A DNA stretch of 64,000 bases from Acrocarpospora corrugata (GTDB taxonomy: Bacteria; Actinomycetota; Actinomycetes; Streptosporangiales; Streptosporangiaceae), in NCBI RefSeq assembly GCF_009687845.1, contig NZ_BLAD01000040.1:97666-161665 (forward strand), written 5' to 3'. Shown here piece by piece: positions 17,975-24,361 of this stretch. Numbering within the stretch: position 1 is the stretch's first letter; each line of letters opens with the position of its first letter. The notes beneath the pieces are model-generated. The model ran no database searches. It was not told the DNA's origin and was given only the letters and a program-made list of their open reading frames with translations. Both the position numbers and the translations under genes were made by a program.

Positions 17975-18784
17975 TCAGTGCCGCAGGGAGGCGAACAGCG
18001 TCACCCACTGGTCGGGATGGACGAACGCCACCACCGTGTCCCGGGCGATGCCGGCCAGGTCGAAGGCCGGGCCGGCATCGCCGTAGTGCCGGTGGAGCGA
18101 GGCGTACAGCGATCCGCCGACGCCGGAGAAGCCCAGCTCCACCAGCTCCTGCCAGGCTGCGCCGTCGTGGACCAGCGGTTCGGGCCGCCGCTCGATCCGC
18201 AGGATCGCCGAGTCGACGGACGGGACGGGCCGGAAGCTGTCCCTGCCGATCCGGCCGAGCAGCTCCCACGAGAACCACGGCCAGCTCTCCACCGTCACCA
18301 GGCTCCACCTGCCGAAGTCGCCGCTCCGCTTGCGGGCGTACTCCAGCTGGGTGAGCAGGGTGGCGGAGGTCAGCTCCGGCGCCCGGAGGCACCAGTCCAC
18401 GATCTCGGAGGTGATCGAGTACGGGATGTTCCCCACCACCGCGAACGGTTCCCGCGGCGGCCGGATCGTGGTGAAGTCGGCCTTGACGATCTTCAGTTTG
18501 GTCCTGGCCCTGAGTTCGGCCACCAGCAGCGGGTCGATCTCGTAGCCCACGACCTCGGCGCCCGTTCCGGCCAGGGCTGTCGTGAGTACTCCCCTACCGG
18601 CGCCCGGTTCGAGAATGAGGCCGCTCGGCCGGGCCGCCTTGACCACCATTTCCACGGCATGGCGATCGACCAGGAAGTTCTGCGACAGTTCACGCCGCGC
18701 CCGATCTCTGGGCGTGCGGCCGCCGCCGTTCCTGACCTTCTTCTGGGTGTGTGAATAGTTTCCGTGCGCGAAATTCTGCGCCAC
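17975..18784 (-). CDS. erm: 23S rRNA adenine-N6 methyltransferase, Erm family
   Basis: GTG 18784 is preceded by GAGAGGG eleven bases upstream. The 269-residue protein has the basic N-terminal tail typical of actinobacterial Erm enzymes, 'LSQNFLVD' (33-40), SAM motif I 'EPGAGRGVL' (59-67), the acidic 'YEIDP', and the catalytic 'NIPYSITS' (119-126). Erm enzymes methylate A2058 of 23S rRNA and block macrolide, lincosamide and streptogramin B binding. It lies downstream of a glycosyltransferase gene, behind a short leader ORF and hairpins that suggest antibiotic-inducible translation. KsgA is the main alternative, but the sequence around motif IV and the context favour Erm. Confidence 0.88.
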   Translation of the reverse strand: MAQNFAHGNYSHTQKKVRNGGGRTPRDRARRELSQNFLVDRHAVEMVVKAARPSGLILEPGAGRGVLTTALAGTGAEVVGYEIDPLLVAELRARTKLKIVKADFTTIRPPREPFAVVGNIPYSITSEIVDWCLRAPELTSATLLTQLEYARKRSGDFGRWSLVTVESWPWFSWELLGRIGRDSFRPVPSVDSAILRIERRPEPLVHDGAAWQELVELGFSGVGGSLYASLHRHYGDAGPAFDLAGIARDTVVAFVHPDQWVTLFASLRH

Positions 18785-18793
18785 AGCAAAAAG

Positions 18794-18871
18794 CCCTCTC
18801 GGGTCCTCGAGATGAATGGGATCTCGATGGGCCCTGGGCTCGCGTCCTGCGAAGCTAGCGAGCCAGAGCCC
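18794..18871 (-). promoter_or_regulatory. attenuator-like hairpin region between leader peptide and erm
   Basis: Three pairings are visible on the transcribed strand. Stem 1 joins 18858-18871 (the last codons of the leader) with 18829-18843: 14 pairs, one G-U and one bulge. Stem 2 joins 18821-18827 with 18807-18813: 7 perfect pairs. Stem 3 joins 18808-18812 with 18797-18801: 5 pairs overlapping the erm ribosome site GAGAGGG. Stems 2 and 3 share an arm and exclude each other. This is the architecture of erm translational attenuators; which fold is the ground state needs a folding calculation. Confidence 0.65.
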
Positions 18872-18908
18872 GGCTGCTGCGCATACGAATCATGCAGATG
18901 CAGTACAT
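18855..18908 (-). CDS. erm leader peptide MYCICMIRMRSSRALAR
   Basis: A 17-codon ORF (ATG 18908 to TAG 18855) starts 10 bases after the glycosyltransferase stop and ends 70 bases before erm. Residues 8-10 are Arg-Met-Arg, matching the +x+ motif (Arg/Lys-x-Arg/Lys) known to arrest ribosomes in the presence of macrolides in ErmD-type leaders. Its last five codons form one arm of a strong hairpin. The ribosome site is weak. Being so short it could be chance, but position, motif and structure agree. Confidence 0.7.
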   Translation of the reverse strand: MYCICMIRMRSSRALAR

Positions 18909-18918
18909 GCGGATGAGG

Positions 18919-20064
18919 CTACGAAGGATCCGCCGGAGGCGCGACATATTTTTCGCCGGCGAACTCCATGATCGCCTCCGCGGCCAGGTCCGGGCCGTCG
19001 ACCTGGTCGTACCAGGATTTGATCAGCCGCGCGGCGGCGCGATGGGACTCGCTGGCAAGCAGCTTGTCGGCCTGCGGGCCGACCTGGTCGAGGTCGATCA
19101 GCTCCGCCGCCCCGAGCCGCTGGAGCAGGCCGACATTGTGCTGCTGCTCAGGCTGGAGGGGCACCGCGATGAGCGGCGTCCCGGACGCCATCGCGGTCTG
19201 GACGCTGCCCTGCCCGCCCGTGGTGATCGCGAGGTCGACCCTCGGCATGATCAGGTGGCTCGGCAGCACGCCCTCCACCAGCACGTCGTCTCCGGCCAGA
19301 TCGGACAGGTCGTGTACGGTCGCCGCGACCAGCACCCGGGTGCGCAACTGCCCGACGATGCGCCTGATCAGGTCGGGCGGCGCGGACGTGAGCGCGACGT
19401 AGACGACCGGTCCGGGCAGGTCCAGGAACGCGGACACCCGCTCAGGAACCGGCAGGTCGAGGTGGGCGAACAGCGGGCCGGTGTAGCGGAACCCGTCCCC
19501 CAGCTCATCGGCGGGGAGGCCGAGCACCTGCGGCACCTCGGTGACGAGCGTCAGGTCGCCGCACAGCAGTTCGGGCAGGCTGCGGATCCCGGGCACGCCG
19601 AGTTCGGCGGCCACCCGGTTGAAGCCGGCGCAGTATCCGGTGACCTCCATGACCCTCGGTTCGAGCACGGGGGGCACCCAGCTGCCCGCGTGCTCGGCCA
19701 CCAGCTTGATCCCGGCCAGCCGGGTGGACAGCAGCGTGCTCAGCGCGAACCCGCTGACCGCGACCGTGACGCCGTGCTCCCGGAAGTACGCGGCCTCGGC
19801 CAGCGCGTGCTCGCGCAGCTCGTCGTCGCCGTACATGCTCTGGTCCGGCGGGCCGAGCCCGATGCCGTTCCGGACGAAGCTGGCGCAGCGTTCGTGGTCC
19901 ATACGCGGCTCGATGATGTCGCAGGGCACCCGGAGCTGGTTCTCGTGCGTGCCGCCGTGGGTGGCGATCCTGACCTGGGCGCCACGGCGGCGGAGCGCGC
20001 GGTAGAGGTCCAGCATCCGCGAGGTCTCCGACAGGTATCCGCAATGGGGGACAAGGGCGATCAT
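18919..20064 (-). CDS. GT1/MGT-family glycosyltransferase
   Basis: ATG 20064 ('MIALVPHCGY') gives 381 residues. The fold is the two-domain GT-B type; the donor-binding signature region reads 'TTGGQGS' (281-287) and 'PEQQHN' (305-310). Most family members have His in the first motif (THGGxGS), so the donor site is unusual. Macrolide glycosyltransferases (Mgt/Ole type) and natural-product glycosyltransferases belong here. Co-transcription with erm and divergence from marR suggest drug inactivation by glycosylation, but natural-product tailoring is not excluded. The promoter places the start at or next to the ATG, so the mRNA is probably leaderless. Confidence 0.75.
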   Translation of the reverse strand: MIALVPHCGYLSETSRMLDLYRALRRRGAQVRIATHGGTHENQLRVPCDIIEPRMDHERCASFVRNGIGLGPPDQSMYGDDELREHALAEAAYFREHGVTVAVSGFALSTLLSTRLAGIKLVAEHAGSWVPPVLEPRVMEVTGYCAGFNRVAAELGVPGIRSLPELLCGDLTLVTEVPQVLGLPADELGDGFRYTGPLFAHLDLPVPERVSAFLDLPGPVVYVALTSAPPDLIRRIVGQLRTRVLVAATVHDLSDLAGDDVLVEGVLPSHLIMPRVDLAITTGGQGSVQTAMASGTPLIAVPLQPEQQHNVGLLQRLGAAELIDLDQVGPQADKLLASESHRAAARLIKSWYDQVDGPDLAAEAIMEFAGEKYVAPPADPS

Positions 20065-20066
20065 AT

Positions 20067-20084
20067 TAGGTAATATATTGCCTA
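20067..20084. promoter_or_regulatory. MarR operator overlapping two divergent leaderless promoters
   Basis: The palindrome TAGGTAATATATTGCCTA matches in 8 of 9 pairs and fills the 19-base gap between the glycosyltransferase ATG (20064) and marR ATG (20084). For marR, GGGACA (20048-20053), a 17-base spacer and TAATAT (20071-20076) form a promoter. For the other strand, TTGTAC (20100-20095), 17 bases and TATATT (20077-20072) do the same. Both -10 boxes lie inside the palindrome, so a MarR dimer would block both genes. Confidence 0.8.
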
Positions 20085-20524
20085 TGTCTGAGCCGTACAA
20101 GGCCCCCGAGCCGCACGTGCACGCGTTCCGGGCGGTTCTCGCCCTCGCCCAGCGGCTGCGCTACCTGATGGACGACCGGCTGCGCGGGGACGGGCTCACC
20201 ACGCAGCAGGCCGCGCTGCTGACCGTGGTGGAGGCGCTCGGCGAACCGTCGCTCAAGGAGGCGGCGGCCGGGCTCGGCAGCACGCACCAGAATGTCGCCC
20301 AGCTCGTCGCGTCCCTGGAGCGCAAGGGGATGCTCCAGATCGCCGCCGACCCGGCCGACCGGCGCAGGCGCAGGCTGGTGACGACCTCGGCCAACGCGGA
20401 GTACTGGCGCGAGCGGAACATCGGCGACCACGCGACGGTCGCCACCTGGTTCTCCGGGCTCAGCCCCGGCGAACTGGAGACGCTGTGCGGGCTCCTCGAC
20501 CGCGTCCTCACCGATCTGAAGTGA
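20084..20524 (+). CDS. MarR-family transcriptional regulator
   Basis: The 146-residue protein has the MarR winged helix: 'LTTQQAALLTVVEALGEPSLKEAAAGLGSTHQNVAQLVASLERKG' region with the recognition helix near residues 65-80, and the wing with 'DPADRRRRRL'. The family are dimers released from DNA by small ligands. The 18-bp palindrome at its own start makes autoregulation and control of the glycosyltransferase-erm operon very likely. Confidence 0.9.
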   Translation: MSEPYKAPEPHVHAFRAVLALAQRLRYLMDDRLRGDGLTTQQAALLTVVEALGEPSLKEAAAGLGSTHQNVAQLVASLERKGMLQIAADPADRRRRRLVTTSANAEYWRERNIGDHATVATWFSGLSPGELETLCGLLDRVLTDLK

Positions 20525-20577
20525 TTCTTCGAAGAATTCTCTCCGAAGCTGTCGAAACGCCGTCATCTCCTTCGAAG
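20524..20577. promoter_or_regulatory. repeated CTTCGAAG palindromes
   Basis: The perfect 14-base palindrome ATTCTTCGAAGAAT (20524-20537) starts at the last base of the marR stop. Its core CTTCGAAG recurs at 20570-20577, with a near copy CTCCGAAG at 20541-20548. They lie upstream of the next gene and could be operator sites; the cognate protein is unknown. Confidence 0.4.
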
Positions 20578-20623
20578 CGTGGTCAGCGGGGCGAGAACGC
20601 CCCGGACTCGCAAGGAGAAGGAC

Positions 20624-21265
20624 ATGACTCAGCAGGTCACCTGCGACCCTCGGACCAGCCTCACCAAGTCGCTTCTGGGCTACGGCGTGATCGCCGGACC
20701 CGTGTACGTGACGGTCGGCCTGGCCCAGGCGCTCACCCGGGAGGGCTTCGACCTGGCCCGGCACCCGTGGAGTTTCCTGGCCAACGGCGACCTCGGCTGG
20801 ATCCAGATCGTCAACTTCGTCGTCGCGGGGCTGGCCTGCGTCGCCGCCGCCGTCGGCTTCGGCCGTGCCGTCGGCGGCTGGGCCTCCTGGCTGATCGGCG
20901 TGTACGGCGTGAGCCTGGTCGGCGCCGCGATCTTCAGGGCGGATCCGGCGCTGGGGTTCCCGGTGGGGACGCCCGACGGGCCCGGGGTCGTGACCTGGCA
21001 CGGGACCATGCACTTCGTCTGCGGGGCGGTCGGCTTCCTGGCCATGATCGCGGCCTGTGTGATCCTCGCGCGGCGGTTCGCGGCCGAAGGCAGTACCGGC
21101 TGGGCGGCCTATTCCGCGACCACCGGGATCGTGTTCCTGCTGGCCTTCGGGTCCGTCGCGGCCGGCGGCGGCGCGGCCTGGGCGAACGTGGCCTTCCTGG
21201 CCGGGATCCTGATCATCTGGGGGTGGCTGTCGGCCGTCTCGGCGCACCTGTACCGCCGCCTCTGA
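20624..21265 (+). CDS. DUF998-type membrane protein
   Basis: AAGGAG precedes ATG 20624 by six bases. The 213-residue protein has about six hydrophobic helices and the family-like 'HPWSFLANGDLGWIQIVNFVVAG' start of helix 2 and 'HGTMHFVCG' loop with paired His. DUF998 proteins are uncharacterised integral membrane proteins. It is the second gene after marR on the same strand, but the 99-base gap with palindromes suggests its own promoter. Confidence 0.8.
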   Translation: MTQQVTCDPRTSLTKSLLGYGVIAGPVYVTVGLAQALTREGFDLARHPWSFLANGDLGWIQIVNFVVAGLACVAAAVGFGRAVGGWASWLIGVYGVSLVGAAIFRADPALGFPVGTPDGPGVVTWHGTMHFVCGAVGFLAMIAACVILARRFAAEGSTGWAAYSATTGIVFLLAFGSVAAGGGAAWANVAFLAGILIIWGWLSAVSAHLYRRL

Positions 21266-21268
21266 GAC

Positions 21269-21850
21269 TCAGCCGGCGGCCTCGTGTATTTCGATTCCCG
21301 CCGCCAGCGCGGCCTCGCGGTAGGCGTCGCCCAGGCTGGCGACCGTGCTGTGGGCATTGAGCCCGCTGGGGTTCGGCACGACCCAGAGCCGCGCGCCCCC
21401 GAGATCTTCCTCTTGGGGGCCGGTGACCGCTCTCGGGCGGGCGAAAGCCGTGCGGTAGGCCGTGATGCCGAGGATCGCCACCACGTTCGGGCCGATCTGC
21501 CGGACCCGCTCGGCCAGCGACCGGCCGCCGGCGATCAGTTCCTCGGTGCTCAGCTCGTCGGCGCGCGCGGTCGTCCTTGCGGCGATGTTGGTGATGCCGA
21601 TGCCTCTCGCCCGCAGGTGCGCGAGGTCGCCGGGGGTGTATCCCGCGGACGCGTCGATCAGCCGGTCGACGATGCCCGCGCGGAGCAGCGCGGGGTAGAA
21701 ACGATTGCCCCGCCGGGCGAAATGCGCCTGCACGGCGGTCGTCCACAGGCCGGGGTTGATGCCGACGAACAGCAGCCGGACGTCGGGCCCCAGCAGGTCG
21801 GGCAGCGTGCCGCCGCGAAACGCGTCAAGCTCCTCGCGAGTGAATCCCAC
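21269..21850 (-). CDS. mug: G/U mismatch-specific uracil-DNA glycosylase (Mug/TDG)
   Basis: The 193-residue protein has 'GINPG' (30-34), the signature of the Mug branch with Asn in place of the Asp used by classical UNG, and 'NPSGLNAH' (160-167), the loop that enters the DNA. Mug removes uracil, thymine or ethenocytosine from mismatches with guanine and starts base-excision repair. It is convergent with the DUF998 gene (3 bases apart). Confidence 0.9.
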   Translation of the reverse strand: MGFTREELDAFRGGTLPDLLGPDVRLLFVGINPGLWTTAVQAHFARRGNRFYPALLRAGIVDRLIDASAGYTPGDLAHLRARGIGITNIAARTTARADELSTEELIAGGRSLAERVRQIGPNVVAILGITAYRTAFARPRAVTGPQEEDLGGARLWVVPNPSGLNAHSTVASLGDAYREAALAAGIEIHEAAG

Positions 21851-21907
21851 CGATCCAGAATGCCAGCCTCCCGATCCGGTACGCGCACAGCGTGCGGTCC
21901 CGAACGG

Positions 21908-23111
21908 TCAGGGGCGTCGCTGATCATCGGCCGGCAGCTCCGACGCGGCCGGGAGCGGCGGCTCAGGCTGGAGCGGCGGCTCAGGCTGGAGCGGCGGCTC
22001 AGGCTGGAGCGGCCGCGCGAAGGGGCGGCCGGCGGCGACGAGGGCGTCCACGGCCCGGACCGCGGTGGCCAGGCGCTTCTCGTGCGTTCCGCTCACGACG
22101 ACGTGCGGCAGTCCGGCGAGTTCGTGGCGGAAGCGCAGGTCCATCGCATGGCGGATGTGCTCGCCGTCGCGCCAGCCGTCCTGCTCGAACGGCATGCCGT
22201 CCACGCTCGTGTGGATCCACAGGTCGTGCCGGGCCCGCTCGTCGACGCGGAGGACCTCCTGGCTCACCGTGCCGAGGTAGCGTTCGTGCCGGAGGGCCGT
22301 GCTGAGGGCGTCTGTGTCGCAGAACAGCAGCGGGGATCCCACCCGCGCGGCCGCCTCCTCCCACGCGAGCTGCCTCTCCGCGATCAGCGTGAACTCCGCC
22401 GGATCCCACCGGAGGTCGTCCAGCCAGGGTTCCGGCTCTCCCGCCGCCTTGGCGGTCCGGCGGGCCACGGCCAGTTTTTCCTCGCAGTACGTCCTGCCGT
22501 ATTCGGGCACCCAGCGGGTCGTGGCCCAGACGCCGCCGCGAGCCGAGTAGTGCTCCGCGAGCGCGCGGGCGAGGGTGGTCGTGCCGGTCGACTCGGCGCC
22601 TGCGACCACCACGCGCCAGGCGAGATGGGCTCGCACGGCCGGGGTCAGCCAGGGCCAGCCGGCCACGGGGTCCGCCCGGACCAGAGCGCCGCTCACCGGG
22701 TGACGTTCCCGCCCGGGGTCGACCGCGACGTGCTCGGCCGCGAACCTGCGGGCCAGTTCGGGGCCGTACGCCTCGGAGGAGAACACGGCGTCGACCTCGG
22801 GGCCTCGCGCGCCGTGGGCCAGCGCCAGCGCGTGCCGGAACACCTCGACGTGCGCGGCCCAGATCTCCGGGTCGTCGTAGTCGATCTCGATGTCGTCGAC
22901 AACGGGCGCCACGACCACGTTCGGCTGCGGGTGCGCTTCCCGTAGCCAGGCCGTCCGGCAGGCCAGGGGGATGCTCTCCACGCTCGACGCCGCCACGATC
23001 ACGGTGACGAGGGCGCAGCGGGTGGCGGCGGGTGTCGATGAGGTGGTGGTGACCGGCGTGCGGTGGATAGAACTTGCCGACTATGAGACCGCGCGCGTGC
23101 GTACCGGTCAT
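21908..23111 (-). pseudogene. nadR: NadR-like NMN adenylyltransferase/nicotinamide riboside kinase, frameshifted
   Basis: ATG 23111 opens '[26 protein letters not shown]', with the nucleotidyltransferase motif GKFxPxHxGH. After about 26 codons the reading jumps frame; one extra C in 'gacaccc' (about 23031) explains it. The second frame gives the rest: the adenylyltransferase body and a kinase domain with Walker A 'GAESTGTTT', to the stop at 21908. A repaired product would be about 400 residues. NadR makes NAD from imported nicotinamide riboside. Its ATG overlaps the pnuC stop. Before the stop, three copies of a 6-residue unit EPPLQP are encoded. Confidence 0.8.
21952..22013. repeat. 18-bp tandem repeat in the nadR 3' end
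   Basis: GGAGCGGCGGCTCAGGCT is repeated three times and part of a fourth without error. On the gene strand it encodes a Pro/Glu-rich tail (LQPEPP units). Such in-frame units expand and contract by slippage. Confidence 0.9.
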
Positions 23112-23498
23112 GTGGCGGGCACCGCGGCGGGAGCGGGCCGGGCGGCCAGGTCGTGGCGCCAGGCGCGCAGCCCGGCGACGCACAACGCCAGGAAGAGCAC
23201 GTAAAGGGCGCTGGTGAGATAGAGCTCCTTGTACGCGTAAAGCGGGATGTAGATCAGGTCGGCGGCGAGACGATCTGCAGTGCGGCGTCCGCGTACAGGC
23301 CGACGGTCAGGAACACGAGCCCGAGCAGGATGACGTTCGCCACCCCGATCGGCCAGTTCCAGACGTGCTGGCGGACCACCAGCCAGACGGTGAGCGCCCC
23401 TGTCGCGAACCCGAGTAACTCGGCCCAGCTGGTCGAGACGCCACCGAGGGTGATCGCGGGCTCCAGCAGGGACCCAGCACATCGGACAGCGCCACCAT
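23108..23498 (-). pseudogene. pnuC: PnuC-like nicotinamide riboside transporter remnant
   Basis: ATG 23498 has GGAGG a few bases upstream. The reading starts '[10 protein letters not shown]', shifts frame at about 23478 (one base missing), continues '[20 protein letters not shown]...[10 protein letters not shown]', then jumps to '[23 protein letters not shown]' and ends at 23108. The middle of the transporter, roughly 90 residues, is missing at about 23268. PnuC has seven helices and about 210-230 residues, so this copy cannot work. Its stop overlaps the nadR start (ATGA), showing an ancestral pnuC-nadR operon. Confidence 0.75.
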
Positions 23499-23508
23499 GA
23501 CCTCCATA

Positions 23509-23525
23509 ATCGTCCAAATGACGAT
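23509..23525. promoter_or_regulatory. palindrome upstream of pnuC
   Basis: ATCGTC-CAAAT-GACGAT is a perfect 6+6 inverted repeat lying 11 bases upstream of the pnuC start. Position suggests an operator, possibly of an NAD-metabolism regulator, but I cannot match it to a known consensus. Confidence 0.4.
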
Positions 23526-23578
23526 AACAGCCGGTGGCGATCAGTGGAAATGTCGACCTATCTCGCCCGGGGACGGCG

Positions 23579-23609
23579 TCGCCCCGCGAGAGGCTTCCCC
23601 GCGGGGCGA
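23579..23609 (-). terminator. hairpin terminator after the DWDD peptide gene
   Basis: TCGCCCCGCG and CGCGGGGCGA pair perfectly across an 11-base loop, 26 bases past the small peptide gene and before the pnuC promoter. Confidence 0.7.
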
Positions 23610-23634
23610 ACAGGACTGGGACGTGGCGTGATCT

Positions 23635-23766
23635 CTACCAGTCGTCGTCCCAGTCATCGTCCCAGTCGTCGTCCCAGTCGTCGTCCCAGTCCATGTGCAG
23701 GGTCGGCGACACGGCCAGCACGGCCAGCGCCAGCAGGACGCCGGTACCGATGAGTCGTCTGTGCAT
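23635..23766 (-). CDS. small secreted peptide ending in Asp-Trp repeats
   Basis: ATG 23766 has GGAG eight bases upstream. The 43-residue product starts 'MHRRLIGTGVLLALAVLAV', a typical signal peptide, and the mature part after about residue 22 is essentially four and a half copies of the 4-residue unit DWDD. The tail is extremely acidic with evenly spaced Trp. I know no described family; it could bind cations, modify the cell surface, or be a ribosomal peptide precursor, although no modifying enzyme is adjacent. It has its own terminator and looks monocistronic. Confidence 0.65.
   Translation of the reverse strand: MHRRLIGTGVLLALAVLAVSPTLHMDWDDDWDDDWDDDWDDDW
23638..23693. repeat. 12-bp tandem repeat encoding DWDD
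   Basis: The 12-base unit GTCGTCCCAGTC recurs about four and a half times with one substitution. It is coding on the minus strand. Confidence 0.9.
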
Positions 23767-23906
23767 GAGAATCACTCCATAACCGGACTCGTCCGGGCCC
23801 TGAGGCCACCAGCCCTGGGACCACGGAGCGTCGCAATGGATTTCCCGGGATTGGCCAGCACGGCGCATGATTCAAATTCCAGGCTAAGCACGAAATCAGC
23901 GGAAGG

Positions 23907-24347
23907 TCACCCGCGAGAAGGCAAATCCCCAGCATGAGTACGGGCAACGATCGAGCCCACTGTCTCGGGAGACGAGGCTTCGCCTGGGCCCACCCGGGCT
24001 GCCAGTTGATCGCGGAGCCGGGCCAGGCGGGCGATCTCCTCGTTCAGGGCGGCGATCCGGCGCTGCGCGACCCCGGTGGGTTTCGCGCACGGGCCCGGCG
24101 CTCCGTACGGCGGGAGTGTGTCCTCTTCCAGCAGGTCCAGGCGGTCCGCGCAGTCACGCAAGTCCGCCACGGTGAGCCCGAGCGAGAGCAGCTCCCGGAT
24201 GACGCGGACGCGGGCGACGTCCCGTGGGCCGTACTGGCGCTGGCCGGTGACGGATCGGCGCGGCGGGGGCAGCAGGCCGTTCTGCTCGTAGAAGCGCAGG
24301 GCGCGGGGTGTGGTCCCGGCCGCTGCCGCCGCGTCGCCGATCCGCAT
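23907..24347 (-). CDS. MerR-family transcriptional regulator
   Basis: GGAGG precedes ATG 24347. The 146-residue protein begins 'MRIGDAAAAAGTTPRALRFYEQNGLLPPPRR', a canonical MerR helix-turn-helix and wing, followed by a dimer helix and a Cys ('PCAKPTG') near residue 100. It lies 14 bases downstream of an MDR oxidoreductase on the same strand, so the two are probably co-transcribed. Confidence 0.9.
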   Translation of the reverse strand: MRIGDAAAAAGTTPRALRFYEQNGLLPPPRRSVTGQRQYGPRDVARVRVIRELLSLGLTVADLRDCADRLDLLEEDTLPPYGAPGPCAKPTGVAQRRIAALNEEIARLARLRDQLAARVGPGEASSPETVGSIVARTHAGDLPSRG

Positions 24348-24361
24348 CGGTCCTCCTGGGT

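Noticed and set aside
18794-18803. CCC-GAGA-GGG followed by TTTTT before erm as an intrinsic terminator
   Set aside because: Only three base pairs; too weak alone. It is better read as the ribosome-site part of the attenuator.
21952-22013. Possible CRISPR or regulatory repeat
   Set aside because: Direct head-to-tail 18-bp units in frame with the nadR coding sequence, no spacers.
23638-23693. Possible CRISPR array
   Set aside because: Tandem 12-bp units with no spacers; they encode the DWDD tail.
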